Below, in pieces: positions 37,801 to 44,643 of a stretch of DNA of 64,000 bases. Source of the stretch: CAWUKT01 sp963923035 (GTDB lineage: Bacteria > Bacteroidota > Bacteroidia > J057 > JADKCL01); the NCBI GenBank assembly GCA_963923035.1, contig CAWUKT010000007.1, forward strand, positions 66,880-130,879, given 5' to 3'. A program made the position numbers and the translations under genes. The first letter of the stretch is position 1, and each line of letters begins with the position of its first letter. A model generated the notes under the pieces. The model was not told where the DNA came from and ran no database searches. It was given only the letters and a program-made list of their open reading frames with translations.

Positions 37801-40338
37801 ATAGACCCGTAAATCCTCGCGGGCTTCGATGGTGATGTCCAGTTCCGGGCAAAGGATGTCGCAGTTCAATTGGAGGTAAGTATTGTCGACAAAGACCGCG
37901 CGGTTGATCGTGAAGTCCATCCGGTTTTCGCCGCCGTAGGGATTGTAGATGAATTCGAGGTCTTCCAGGCCTTCGATAAAGCCCGTTTCCAGCCCGGTCT
38001 CGGTGGTGGGGATGGTAAAATCAAAGTCCCGGTCGTCGTCGATGAAGGGAATCTTGGTGGTGCCGCGGAATTCTACGCCTTTGAATTCCGACTTCTGGAT
38101 GTCGATTTCGCCTTCAAAGGTTTCGGTCTGGAAGCTGTTGAAAAGGAGGCCGCGCTTGTCGTTGAATTCAAAGGTGGTCTTCAAGGTCAAACCGGTGCCG
38201 CCCACCCAAAACCGGAAGCTGGTGCCGTCCAGGGTCAGGTTGGTGTCGAGGCGGGCGGGAACGCTGATTTGATTTGTGGGGTCAAAATTGACCACGTTCA
38301 TGCGCACCTTGTAGTCCTGGACGTAGAAGCCTTTCCACTGTTTGTTGCTGTTCAGCTTGCCCGGGCTTTTGTCTTCGGACAGGTCGATCACCCCATTGGA
38401 AATGGGGATGAATTCAAGCCCGAGCCCCTGGATCGGGCCGACGCCGCCGCTGACGATGCTGAGCATATTCGGCAGCTCGATATAATCGAGGGTGGCCTGA
38501 TAGTCCTGGATATCGATGGTGATGGGCGTGCCGTTGAAGGTCGTGACGCCTTCCGGCAGGTCCACACTCCCCAACAATTGCAATACGAGTTCATTGTCCG
38601 CCAGCTGGAATTTGCTGGTCTCTTTCAGGGTGATGCCGAAGCCCTTGGGGGCAAGTAAAATGGTGCTGAACGGTTCAATGGCCGATTCTCCCGACAATTC
38701 CCCGTCCCCATTCATCACAAACGTGCTTTCTTTCCCCACCACCTCATTCGCTTCGCCCGGCTCCACCGCATGGGGCAGGTACCAAACCACCCGCCCATTG
38801 ACCTTCAACCCCGTCTTGTCAATCGTACCCGTCGTATAATCCAAGCGACCCGTCCCATTTTCCGGCAATTGGGCGTCGATGTCCAGCGGATCCCGCTCCG
38901 AAAGGTCGAAATCAATCTGGCCGTTGTTGAGGATCATTTGCCCGGCCACTTCCTTGATCTCCAGCCCCGCAAATGGGACATCAACGAAATCCGTTTCATC
39001 CCCCGAAAGCTGAATCCGGGCCGTCCCTTCAAAATTATTCAGGTCCGCATTCCCCGTCTGAACCACCTTGATCTTCTGGTTGGAGGCGTAGAAATGGTCG
39101 ATGAGGGAATGGCTGTAAAAGCTGCGAATTTCACTTTCGGCCACCAATTGGCCGTCGGAGGACGCCGTGACCTGCCAGGCATATTTTTTGTCCGGGTTCA
39201 ATTCCTTCGTCAACTGGAAATTGGCTCCGGTCAGGTTCGTCGTGGTGGGGAGGTTTTCAGTGTGAAAAGCCGGATTGTTGGTCATCGCGTCGGCCAGGGA
39301 CTGGCTCGTATCCTGCATTTCCACAATGGTCAATTGGTAATCAAAAGACTGGTTCTGCACGGCCAGGTTGGAGCCGCCCCAGACAAATACCCGCTGGTCC
39401 GTCTTTTCGAACTGCCGTCCCTCGTAGGGATCCTGCAACTCCAGGACGCCATCATCCGGATAGCCATAATTGAACCAACACCATTCCCCGTACCCATCGT
39501 TCTGGAAGGTATTCTTGCCCTCCGGTCCGATCCCCTGGAGGCGGCAGACATATTTCTGGCCGGGGACGAGGAAAACAGTGCTGAAATCAAGATTGAACGT
39601 GTTCAGTGAAGTGGGTTGTGATTCGAATACTTTGACGGCCTTGCTGTTCAGGACCGCGTTCATGGGGTCGGCGATATTGGGGTCGGTGATCTGGTAGAGG
39701 TGGAGGATATAGGTATTCAGCCCGAAAAAACTGGGCTGCCCCACCCCGGCGACCTGCCAGCTGAAGCGGATGTTCTGGGGATTGCTCGGTTGGATGAAGC
39801 CGCCGCACTGCGGCGTCACGAGGACCGGCGGCACTTCGTATTGGACGAAGATGCTCGCGCAGGCAGGCAAGGACAGCTCCTTGCCCGAGTTGAAGTCCAG
39901 CACCCGGACGCAAAAATCGTACTGGCCTTCCGGAATCTGGCCGCCATTTTGGTTGAAGGTACTCGCCGTGAGGCCCGAGAATTCGAGGTTGCTGCTGTTC
40001 AACGCATCGTACAATTCGCTCCCCTGAAGCAGGAGCGGGATTCCGGGTGACAGTAGAATCCCGCCTGCCGGGGAGTAGTTGGCTTTGGTATGAAGGTTGA
40101 TCGTTCCGTTGTCAATCTCAAATGCGAGCTTGACCCGCTGATTGGCCACGGTGAAGTCGTTCAGTTGGAGGGTCACCTGCATCTTAGTGGCTCCGGGCGC
40201 GTAGTATTCGGAGAGGAAAGGAGAATGGGGAAACGGCATGACCAGGTTGGCCACAGTGGGGTAAACCTGGGCCTGGAGGAGGTTCCAGCAGGCGCCCATG
40301 AGGATCATTCCAAGGGCTAGGGTCCGTTTCAAATCCAT
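31885..40338 (-). CDS. Giant exported beta-repeat protein, 2817 residues
   Basis: The largest gene of the window. The ATG at 40338 (TAAG-ATGG junction, 1 nt after the upstream stop) is preferred; an in-frame ATG at 40350 would add four residues. Signal peptide to about 24. Residues about 25-160 resemble the N-terminal domain annotated TANFOR in other Bacteroidota giants, followed by two FN3-like domains (about 170-460). Residues 460-1200 are beta-rich with no family. Two repeat blocks follow, about 1205-1830 and 1960-2470: short strands of alternating hydrophobic residues separated by Asp/Gly/Asn turns every 20-25 residues, Asp- and Lys-rich, no Cys over long stretches. The last ~230 residues are Gly-rich strands ending DYKGEFSL, with no T9SS sorting domain. 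Probably a long beta-solenoid or groove; its location beyond the inner membrane is unknown. Confidence 0.88.
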   Translation of the reverse strand: MDLKRTLALGMILMGACWNLLQAQVYPTVANLVMPFPHSPFLSEYYAPGATKMQVTLQLNDFTVANQRVKLAFEIDNGTINLHTKANYSPAGGILLSPGIPLLLQGSELYDALNSSNLEFSGLTASTFNQNGGQIPEGQYDFCVRVLDFNSGKELSLPACASIFVQYEVPPVLVTPQCGGFIQPSNPQNIRFSWQVAGVGQPSFFGLNTYILHLYQITDPNIADPMNAVLNSKAVKVFESQPTSLNTFNLDFSTVFLVPGQKYVCRLQGIGPEGKNTFQNDGYGEWCWFNYGYPDDGVLELQDPYEGRQFEKTDQRVFVWGGSNLAVQNQSFDYQLTIVEMQDTSQSLADAMTNNPAFHTENLPTTTNLTGANFQLTKELNPDKKYAWQVTASSDGQLVAESEIRSFYSHSLIDHFYASNQKIKVVQTGNADLNNFEGTARIQLSGDETDFVDVPFAGLEIKEVAGQMILNNGQIDFDLSERDPLDIDAQLPENGTGRLDYTTGTIDKTGLKVNGRVVWYLPHAVEPGEANEVVGKESTFVMNGDGELSGESAIEPFSTILLAPKGFGITLKETSKFQLADNELVLQLLGSVDLPEGVTTFNGTPITIDIQDYQATLDYIELPNMLSIVSGGVGPIQGLGLEFIPISNGVIDLSEDKSPGKLNSNKQWKGFYVQDYKVRMNVVNFDPTNQISVPARLDTNLTLDGTSFRFWVGGTGLTLKTTFEFNDKRGLLFNSFQTETFEGEIDIQKSEFKGVEFRGTTKIPFIDDDRDFDFTIPTTETGLETGFIEGLEDLEFIYNPYGGENRMDFTINRAVFVDNTYLQLNCDILCPELDITIEAREDLRVYGDYLVGFGGRNTSVVLDQPIQGRFKELDVTATEIGAAFLGSEYAVSLVMESYLSEGFTDKEGGPPTFTMSSVAATSAEAPAGTPLPQPAVEVPEDLSEETEIKPTGFDINIETPILDAGAYLLFVNNDPTWGTKFAAGVNASLKVPARYNMGGNMTLGFVDGMDYWYFDVYFEDVDGEGVQVMVPVYNIKITNIVGVEGQIYRHVKSFKTDDGDFELELSPNTQFGAKMFMQLIDPYAKGFIYQADLGLQTEIQGPGLKIENVEQVLSGQAAFLNINFRTGTAMNAGAIVEAADALGVADELIDQIFPQSFEMLGKQITLDSKGLSEGSSIEIGSVDGGEGLLMGAKVSSKPGLELGVAYGGYKVYGAGDADGNAKIDLEVAGLDLEAELVEKSKGAFSLSIGDLATTFSGDYAKKKADFSFQLDDLTFNAGGDVPQKSGYFDFAYDGKELGAYASVPGKAGGFKIVYDDKKLKLDVDGMEKSTAFLLEYGDYKFRNALNLTDKSGLLYLETPVGLVDIEGRPDFAKFKAESGEYLFHVQADFPAKTGLLALEFPNHALKGELLSDRGEIFLKKDDFEIGLGAKFDATAGDLHVKEGDFVFDLGADINENEGYLTLEKGDLKFASRYDPADTSFISYADASHLCEARVGMGRFMAQYKDNDHHFLLDLDTTNFSGKTLFAIPDFSVGTEFDASQNYAAGEIEILGHKVNSSIRSDSMAIGYLGGDLDLRVAGKYGGGGSVYFADAGENLATGFSFDIDNQAGSIFFQKDDLSIDIAGNKTAGTGRLGFALGGDSFEAGLEDSLYLATQIDDYGFRAMKSPDKMAASFAYSDNKVSVAKLNDGESLFLQVPSHQFSIARQNNDYNARYQGDDLELTAGLTSNSVSLGMKKDGHEVDGTVNTSKQVNVTYQKSGVTLGVSGDLASSTYGTTVDVDGWAGSVSTELKNKAVTLGVSKSGIGVDATFNVDDKDLEFELGDFEVKGGLVAGVPDLEFGFGAHKLNLDGFLNGELGSVSAPNTPPGIQMSLGNVSIDIGNLSVGASPDLAIDLGGTQFSITPTLGNLCGIDLTRNNNPVAFAGNEFDETINGNRLRVALNPDDSKNIIVEVPDLSVDVTYKCDELPAIKVVKDGKTYAFVVKSDEVLLQFEDKLVSYAAANHELKVEAGSEYTFLVNDNALETGLDGYYLKANDQEFSAGTGQTYLQLNENMVSVHADDKFIEIHSDDTYKMQVDPDKYFTLSKDSLKIKVDSKELAVAQNGVRAADSQENFAVALSNTSLAISKDQYAVAVSPQEVRFDRGDDFVAVGNDVLSAKYQDKELMVSSDKEVSYKDNERELAASENSLYIDYQGKILDVKPDEVRLELASDQQFAVKQNGLYAQYGQYQVSLVDPLNKPAFTYQDNRIELGLSSSQVKLVVDGYGAAVGQDLLHILLDGDYLKYQENDLDFKYGRYVASFEDWESVYLSNGIQEFGISPNELMAALDENNRVKVFPDAQNPGLELIHDDTRFAISNEKAEFDYDGMHYALGKTEYIAVHPLGNPDEGFLFTEDGIRYNFNATDWIMAAPKNDYLRVQMDNKYAAFRDDYSLQFGMDDLTTTLNKDLSIIFQKGSDHSIELNKDDYIAGYTYLPNDVYARIKRFDDNYIGLLAGMDKYAGFVKPAKDKSIEIGGIIEGIGQASVAVNADKDIVGKLKNSESNFVALAVEKAKTLAKVHVKLDGLDLINYGGEVDVFGESLPGVAAVGGDSPSHIAVLSEKAGGWAVGGLKFRRTIGKDLAFVAQGRIQTGLTLPMFCANGAFGAEIRPGKVRLKVGDPSDYIGFRLLCVPGLPPLVNEEGYADLGFEASLEGASFAVAAGYRVRIGVAGGFDVDLGICSLGISAGFEAFLGFGGAASLSIPFEEGGSPELSLGPIFAEVGASAFLEANACGYSFGVSAGVYGRIDLEGDLEGAKGQGTLQGHFKACGLSKSFDYKGEFSL

Positions 40339-40339
40339 C

Positions 40340-41998
40340 TTAAAACGCATAATTGTAGTTGGCTGATGCCGTGAATTCTGAACTGGTTCCCGTCTCTACC
40401 GGCCGCGTGATACTCGAAGCCTGGAAACCGATCTTGTGCTTTTGGGTCAGGGCATAGTTCCCCGACAAGCCCACATTGGTGATGCCGCCTCCCTGGACGC
40501 CATTCTGAAAGGCGAGCAGGTAAGCCGCCGTCAGGTTCAATTGCATTTTCTCCTTCATCAAAGGCCGCCCCACCATCACCGAAGGGCCGATATTGCTGTT
40601 GTCGCCCTCCTCCAACACACTGTGCATGACCATCAAAGTCGCGCCCAGATTGGTCTTGGAAGTGATGTACTGGCGCTGGTAGCCCACATTCAGATTGTAG
40701 AAAGTGGTCGTCCGCACCTGGTCGACGATCGCATCCTGGTAGTTGAAGGCCACGGTAAAATTGCCGTTCACATCCTCGGAGGACATGGTCCGGGTCGCAT
40801 TGGCGGAGAAGTTCTTGGTGGTCTGGACCATGCTGAGGCTGTCGAGTGTCAGGACGATCCGCTGGCGGGTATCGGTGCTGAAGTTGGCGAAGTTCACGCC
40901 TGCATTCCACGCATCGTTGATGCGGTAATTCAGGCTCGCCGACGAGATGAGCCGGAGCATGCCGGTGACCTTCTGTTGCAGGAGGTCATTGCGCTGGAGA
41001 CCGCCGGAGAGGCTGACGCCGAGGCGGTTGTCCATCAGCCCGAAGGACGATTTCAGACTGAGGTCCTCGTAGTCATTGTTGACGAAGGCGATGCCCAGCG
41101 TCCGGTAGCCGGGGTCGACCCGGCGGTATTTCATTTGGAATTTGGCGAAGGAAGGCTTGTAGTTCGCGCTGGCAATGATCGCCTTGCGGACTTCGCTGGT
41201 GGGATTCTGGCTGAAAAAGGGAAGGTTGTTGAAGTAGGAATAGCCCGGCAATACTTCCTGCGCGACGGTAATGTCATTGGTCAGGAAAGACAGGGCGAAT
41301 TCTCCATCCACCGAGACCTTTTTTCCCAAGGCCTTTTTCCCCTTCACCCCCATCACGAGGTTCTCAGCGGGCGTAATCCCCACATCCTCCGCCGGCACTT
41401 CCAGCGAATTGGGATCGTCCTGGGCCTTGAACACATTGATCGAGACTTCGTTTTTCGCCGACCTCCCCAAAGTGATCCCGGTCCCCCACCCGATCCGCGA
41501 AAAGCTGGGATCAGACGCCACTGTCCCGTCCGGATTGAAGAATACCGGCCGGGCGAAGCGTCCCACCAGGGCCTTTCCCTTTACGAAGGAACCCTCGGGA
41601 TTGATTTCCACTCCGGCTCCCAGAAACTGACTCCCGGAAAGCGTGAATTCGGACAAGTTGATGCTGCGGTAGCCCAAATGGGCGGTCACCGACTTGTACT
41701 TGGGGCTGATTCCGAAATTGTTGAAGGGCTGCGGCGTGCTGAAGCCGATGGATTGGGTACTGAAGGTGGCGGAGAATGGCGCCTGGATGATGCCCAGGAT
41801 ATTGATGTTGAGGTTGATGTTCAGAACGCCGAGGAAAGGGTCCCGGTTGGACTCGGTTCCCACAGCGGCATAAGCTGTGGTTTGCAAACCGACTCCACCC
41901 GAAACCTTAACAAGGTCCTTCTTGGAGATCTCTTCGATATTCTGACCAAAAACCTGAACACAAAGAAGCACTCCCAGGATTATCCCCGGAACTTTCAT
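40340..41998 (-). CDS. Outer-membrane beta-barrel protein, first gene of the 24-kb operon
   Basis: A 552-residue protein. The ATG at 41998 is chosen for its signal peptide (MKVPGIILGVLLCVQVFGQ); the open frame runs back to 42067 without protein character. After a short helical plug-like segment (NIEEISKKDLVKVSGG) the sequence is a regular series of amphipathic strands with turns of Asn/Asp/Gly, ending ASANYNYAF with the C-terminal Phe of BAM-inserted barrels. Length fits an 18-24-stranded barrel. No TonB box or plug domain is evident. It begins the operon; the 197 bp upstream (41999-42195) must hold the operon promoter or read-through from the LytTR gene. It could be the outer-membrane port or anchor for the giant protein encoded one base downstream. 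Confidence 0.85.
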   Translation of the reverse strand: MKVPGIILGVLLCVQVFGQNIEEISKKDLVKVSGGVGLQTTAYAAVGTESNRDPFLGVLNINLNINILGIIQAPFSATFSTQSIGFSTPQPFNNFGISPKYKSVTAHLGYRSINLSEFTLSGSQFLGAGVEINPEGSFVKGKALVGRFARPVFFNPDGTVASDPSFSRIGWGTGITLGRSAKNEVSINVFKAQDDPNSLEVPAEDVGITPAENLVMGVKGKKALGKKVSVDGEFALSFLTNDITVAQEVLPGYSYFNNLPFFSQNPTSEVRKAIIASANYKPSFAKFQMKYRRVDPGYRTLGIAFVNNDYEDLSLKSSFGLMDNRLGVSLSGGLQRNDLLQQKVTGMLRLISSASLNYRINDAWNAGVNFANFSTDTRQRIVLTLDSLSMVQTTKNFSANATRTMSSEDVNGNFTVAFNYQDAIVDQVRTTTFYNLNVGYQRQYITSKTNLGATLMVMHSVLEEGDNSNIGPSVMVGRPLMKEKMQLNLTAAYLLAFQNGVQGGGITNVGLSGNYALTQKHKIGFQASSITRPVETGTSSEFTASANYNYAF

Positions 41999-42195
41999 CA
42001 GCGAGCTGTCTATATTAGTTGATTGACGTGGAGCTTCGAAAATGCCGGGATGGCGGGCGCATTCCAAAGAAATGTTCTGAATGGCAGGTTTTCTGTTCTG
42101 AAACCTCCCTGAACTGTTACGAACAAAATGGGAAGGGGCTCACGGCTTCAGAGGGGCCGGTTGGGAAGTGGGGAAATGAGTGGGAAATAAAAGGC

Positions 42196-42936
42196 TTAAC
42201 TGACCTGAATGCCCTTCAGGATGCGTTCCCGGTGGGCTTTGCTGACCGGGACTTCCAGGCCACCTACGATCAGATGGGCACCCGAAATTCCCTGGAGATG
42301 GTCCATGTTGATGAAATAGCCGCGGTGGACCCGCTCAAAGCGCCCGTCCAATTTGTCCGCCAATTGGGCGAAGGAACTGCGGATCGTAAAGCGCTCCCCG
42401 TCCTGCAGGACCAGGTCCAGGTAGATATGGGAACTTTCGATGTACAGGATGTCCTTGAGCTCGACCCGGTGGAAGGTCTGCTTCTTCTTGACGAACAGGG
42501 CATCCTTGATGAACAGGTTTTCCTTGTTGAGGGAGCGCCGGCGCTGCTCGGCGAAATTGAACAGGGCCACCTCAATGGAGGTGTAGAGGTCCTCCTTTTG
42601 GTACGGCTTGACCAAAAAAGCAGCGGGGGCCACCTTCTTTGCGGCTTCCAGGGTCGCCTTGTCGGTATTGGAAGTCAGGAAGATGAAGGGAAAATGGTAA
42701 TCCTCGTTGATGAAATGCGCGAGGTCGATTCCGGTCTTCCGACCGGAGAGGTTGATGTCGATGATCGCCAGGTCCGGAACGCCTTTTTTGATTTCCGAAA
42801 CCGCTTCCGAGTACGACAAACATGCCTCGGGAACCTCGTAGCCGAGTTCGACCAGGGTCTCGACGAGGTGATCGGCAATGATGACCTCATCCTCTAAGAC
42901 CAGGATTTTGACTTTGTAGTTCGGTTGATCCTTCAT
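42196..42936 (-). CDS. LytTR-family response regulator
   Basis: A 246-residue regulator. The ATG at 42936 (MKDQPNYK) is preferred to the GTG at 42945. The receiver domain (about 10-125) has the acidic pair in VLEDE, phospho-acceptor Asp60 (LAIIDINLSG), Ser89 and Lys110 (FLVKPY). The LytTR DNA-binding domain (about 145-245) has IESSHIYLDLVLQDG, a basic RVHRGYFINMDHL strand and KAHRERILKG. LytTR proteins bind direct repeats upstream of exported-product genes. No kinase gene is adjacent. It lies 197 bp upstream of the 24-kb operon in the same direction, so it could regulate it, and it may be paired with the 7TMR-DISM kinase at 15903 at the operon's other end. Class confident; pairing inferred. 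Confidence 0.92.
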   Translation of the reverse strand: MKDQPNYKVKILVLEDEVIIADHLVETLVELGYEVPEACLSYSEAVSEIKKGVPDLAIIDINLSGRKTGIDLAHFINEDYHFPFIFLTSNTDKATLEAAKKVAPAAFLVKPYQKEDLYTSIEVALFNFAEQRRRSLNKENLFIKDALFVKKKQTFHRVELKDILYIESSHIYLDLVLQDGERFTIRSSFAQLADKLDGRFERVHRGYFINMDHLQGISGAHLIVGGLEVPVSKAHRERILKGIQVS

Positions 42937-43228
42937 AAAACACACTGAGGCCCAGTGACAATGGCCCCTCCCTTTGATTAACGAGCAGAATAAATACGTG
43001 GAGGCAGTCGTAGAGTGGAGACAAAAAATAACTACCTGGCACAGCTTTCCCTTCTAAGATGGAGATTTTTCTTGAAGCGCCAAAAAGTAAGCCTCACGGT
43101 TGCTCCTGCATTTCCCCAACCCCATCCCGCCAAAACCCCATCCAAGCCCCACCCGTAAACGGAGAAAATATGGTTTCGAACGGCCAATCTCTTATTTTGG
43201 GAATTGGAACCTCAACCCTGGAGCCCCT

Positions 43229-44623
43229 ATGCGCATTCACCCGTCCATCTCTACCCTCCTTCTGTTGGCCTGGTTCATCGGTAGCCAATCGGCCATCGGC
43301 CAGAACTACCGCATGCCCGGCGAGGACCTTCCTCACGAAGGCACCTGGCTCCAATGGCCCCACAACAACCTCTACGGCCCCTTTTACCAGGGCGACGTCG
43401 AGCCCGGCTGGGTCACCCTGACGAATGCGCTCCAGACCGGAGAAATGGTCCACATCATTGCCTACGACAATGCCCACCGCTCGCATATCACCAACCTCCT
43501 CAACAACGCCTCGGTTCCCCTCACCAACATCGACTTCTTCGTCTTCCCCACCGATGATGTCTGGGTCCGCGACAATGGCCCCATCTTCGTCTACGACCAA
43601 AATGACAACCTCCAAATCCTTGATTGGGGCTTCAACGGCTGGGGATTTGACACGCCCTATTCCCAGTGCGACGCCATCCCGGCGTCGGTGAGCAACGCGG
43701 TGAACATCCCGCGGATCGACCTGAGTGCCATGGTCCTCGAAGGCGGTGCCATCGAGCATGATGGCCGCGGCACCATGATGGCCACCCGCAGTTCCGTCAC
43801 CCATTCCAGCCGCAATCCCGGCCTGACCGAAGCCCAGATCGAGGACTACATGACCACCTACCTCGGCTTCACCAATTTCATCTGGCTGGACGGCGTCTAC
43901 GGCCAGGACATCACCGACCACCACATCGACGGCTTCGTCAAGTTCGCCAACGACAGCACCATCGTGACCATGGACAGCCTCAACCTGGATTATTGGTTGG
44001 TGACGGGAAATGAAATCACGACCATTTACAACGCCCGCAACGTCAACAACCAGCCGTACACCATCATCAAGATTCCCCTTACCCAGAACGATGTGCAGAC
44101 CACAACCGGTTTCAATACCGGCATTCGGGGTTCCTACTGCAATTACTATATCGGCAACGATGCTGTCGTCGTCCCCACTTACAACGATCCCAACGACGCC
44201 GTGGCCATGAGCATCATCCAGAGCCTCTACCCCAACCGCACCGTCGTCGGCATGAATGTCCAGAACCTCTACGAATACGGGGGCATGACCCACTGCGTGA
44301 CGCAGCAGCAACCCATTGACCTGAAAACGACCGACGCGCCTTCCCCGCAGGAGGGCCAGGGTTTCCAGTGGCTCCCGAATTACCCGAATCCCGCCGCATC
44401 CGAAACGACCCTGCGCTTCGCCCTCGCGGAATTTGATGAAGTGACCTTGCGGGTGATGGATATCATGGGACAAATGGTGCTGGAAAAAGAATTGGGGCGC
44501 TTCCAGGCCGGGCAACACGCGGTTCCCCTGGACCTCACCGGGCTTCCGTCGGGGGTGCTCTTCTGCCAATTCACCCTCCGCAACGGCGCGCAGCAGGTCC
44601 ACAAGATTGTGCGGCAACGTTGA
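43229..44623 (+). CDS. Secreted PAD/agmatine-deiminase-family enzyme with type A T9SS sorting domain
   Basis: A 464-residue exported enzyme of the PAD_porph superfamily, which hydrolyses the guanidine of agmatine or peptidyl-arginine. The ATG at 43229 precedes the signal peptide (TLLLLAWFIGSQSAIGQ). Catalytic residues are visible: Asp115 (WVRDNGP), His232 and Asp234 (HHIDGFVKF) and the nucleophile Cys356 (GGMTHCVTQQQP). A type A sorting domain covers about 385-464 (NYPNPAASETTLRFAL, ending QQVHKIVRQR). Agmatine deiminases are normally cytosolic; the exported, T9SS-sorted form recalls the Porphyromonas peptidylarginine deiminase, which has a similar architecture and residue spacing. Activity on protein arginine is plausible but undecided. 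It converges on the sulfatase gene with 20 bp between stops. Confidence 0.9.
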   Translation: MRIHPSISTLLLLAWFIGSQSAIGQNYRMPGEDLPHEGTWLQWPHNNLYGPFYQGDVEPGWVTLTNALQTGEMVHIIAYDNAHRSHITNLLNNASVPLTNIDFFVFPTDDVWVRDNGPIFVYDQNDNLQILDWGFNGWGFDTPYSQCDAIPASVSNAVNIPRIDLSAMVLEGGAIEHDGRGTMMATRSSVTHSSRNPGLTEAQIEDYMTTYLGFTNFIWLDGVYGQDITDHHIDGFVKFANDSTIVTMDSLNLDYWLVTGNEITTIYNARNVNNQPYTIIKIPLTQNDVQTTTGFNTGIRGSYCNYYIGNDAVVVPTYNDPNDAVAMSIIQSLYPNRTVVGMNVQNLYEYGGMTHCVTQQQPIDLKTTDAPSPQEGQGFQWLPNYPNPAASETTLRFALAEFDEVTLRVMDIMGQMVLEKELGRFQAGQHAVPLDLTGLPSGVLFCQFTLRNGAQQVHKIVRQR

Positions 44624-44643
44624 GCCCACTTATTTTCCCGTCC

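Noticed and set aside
40436..42022. 528-codon plus-strand ORF
   Set aside because: Antisense to the outer-membrane barrel gene, no recognisable protein features.
43094..44629. 511-codon minus-strand ORF
   Set aside because: Antisense to the deiminase gene, whose catalytic motifs are intact.
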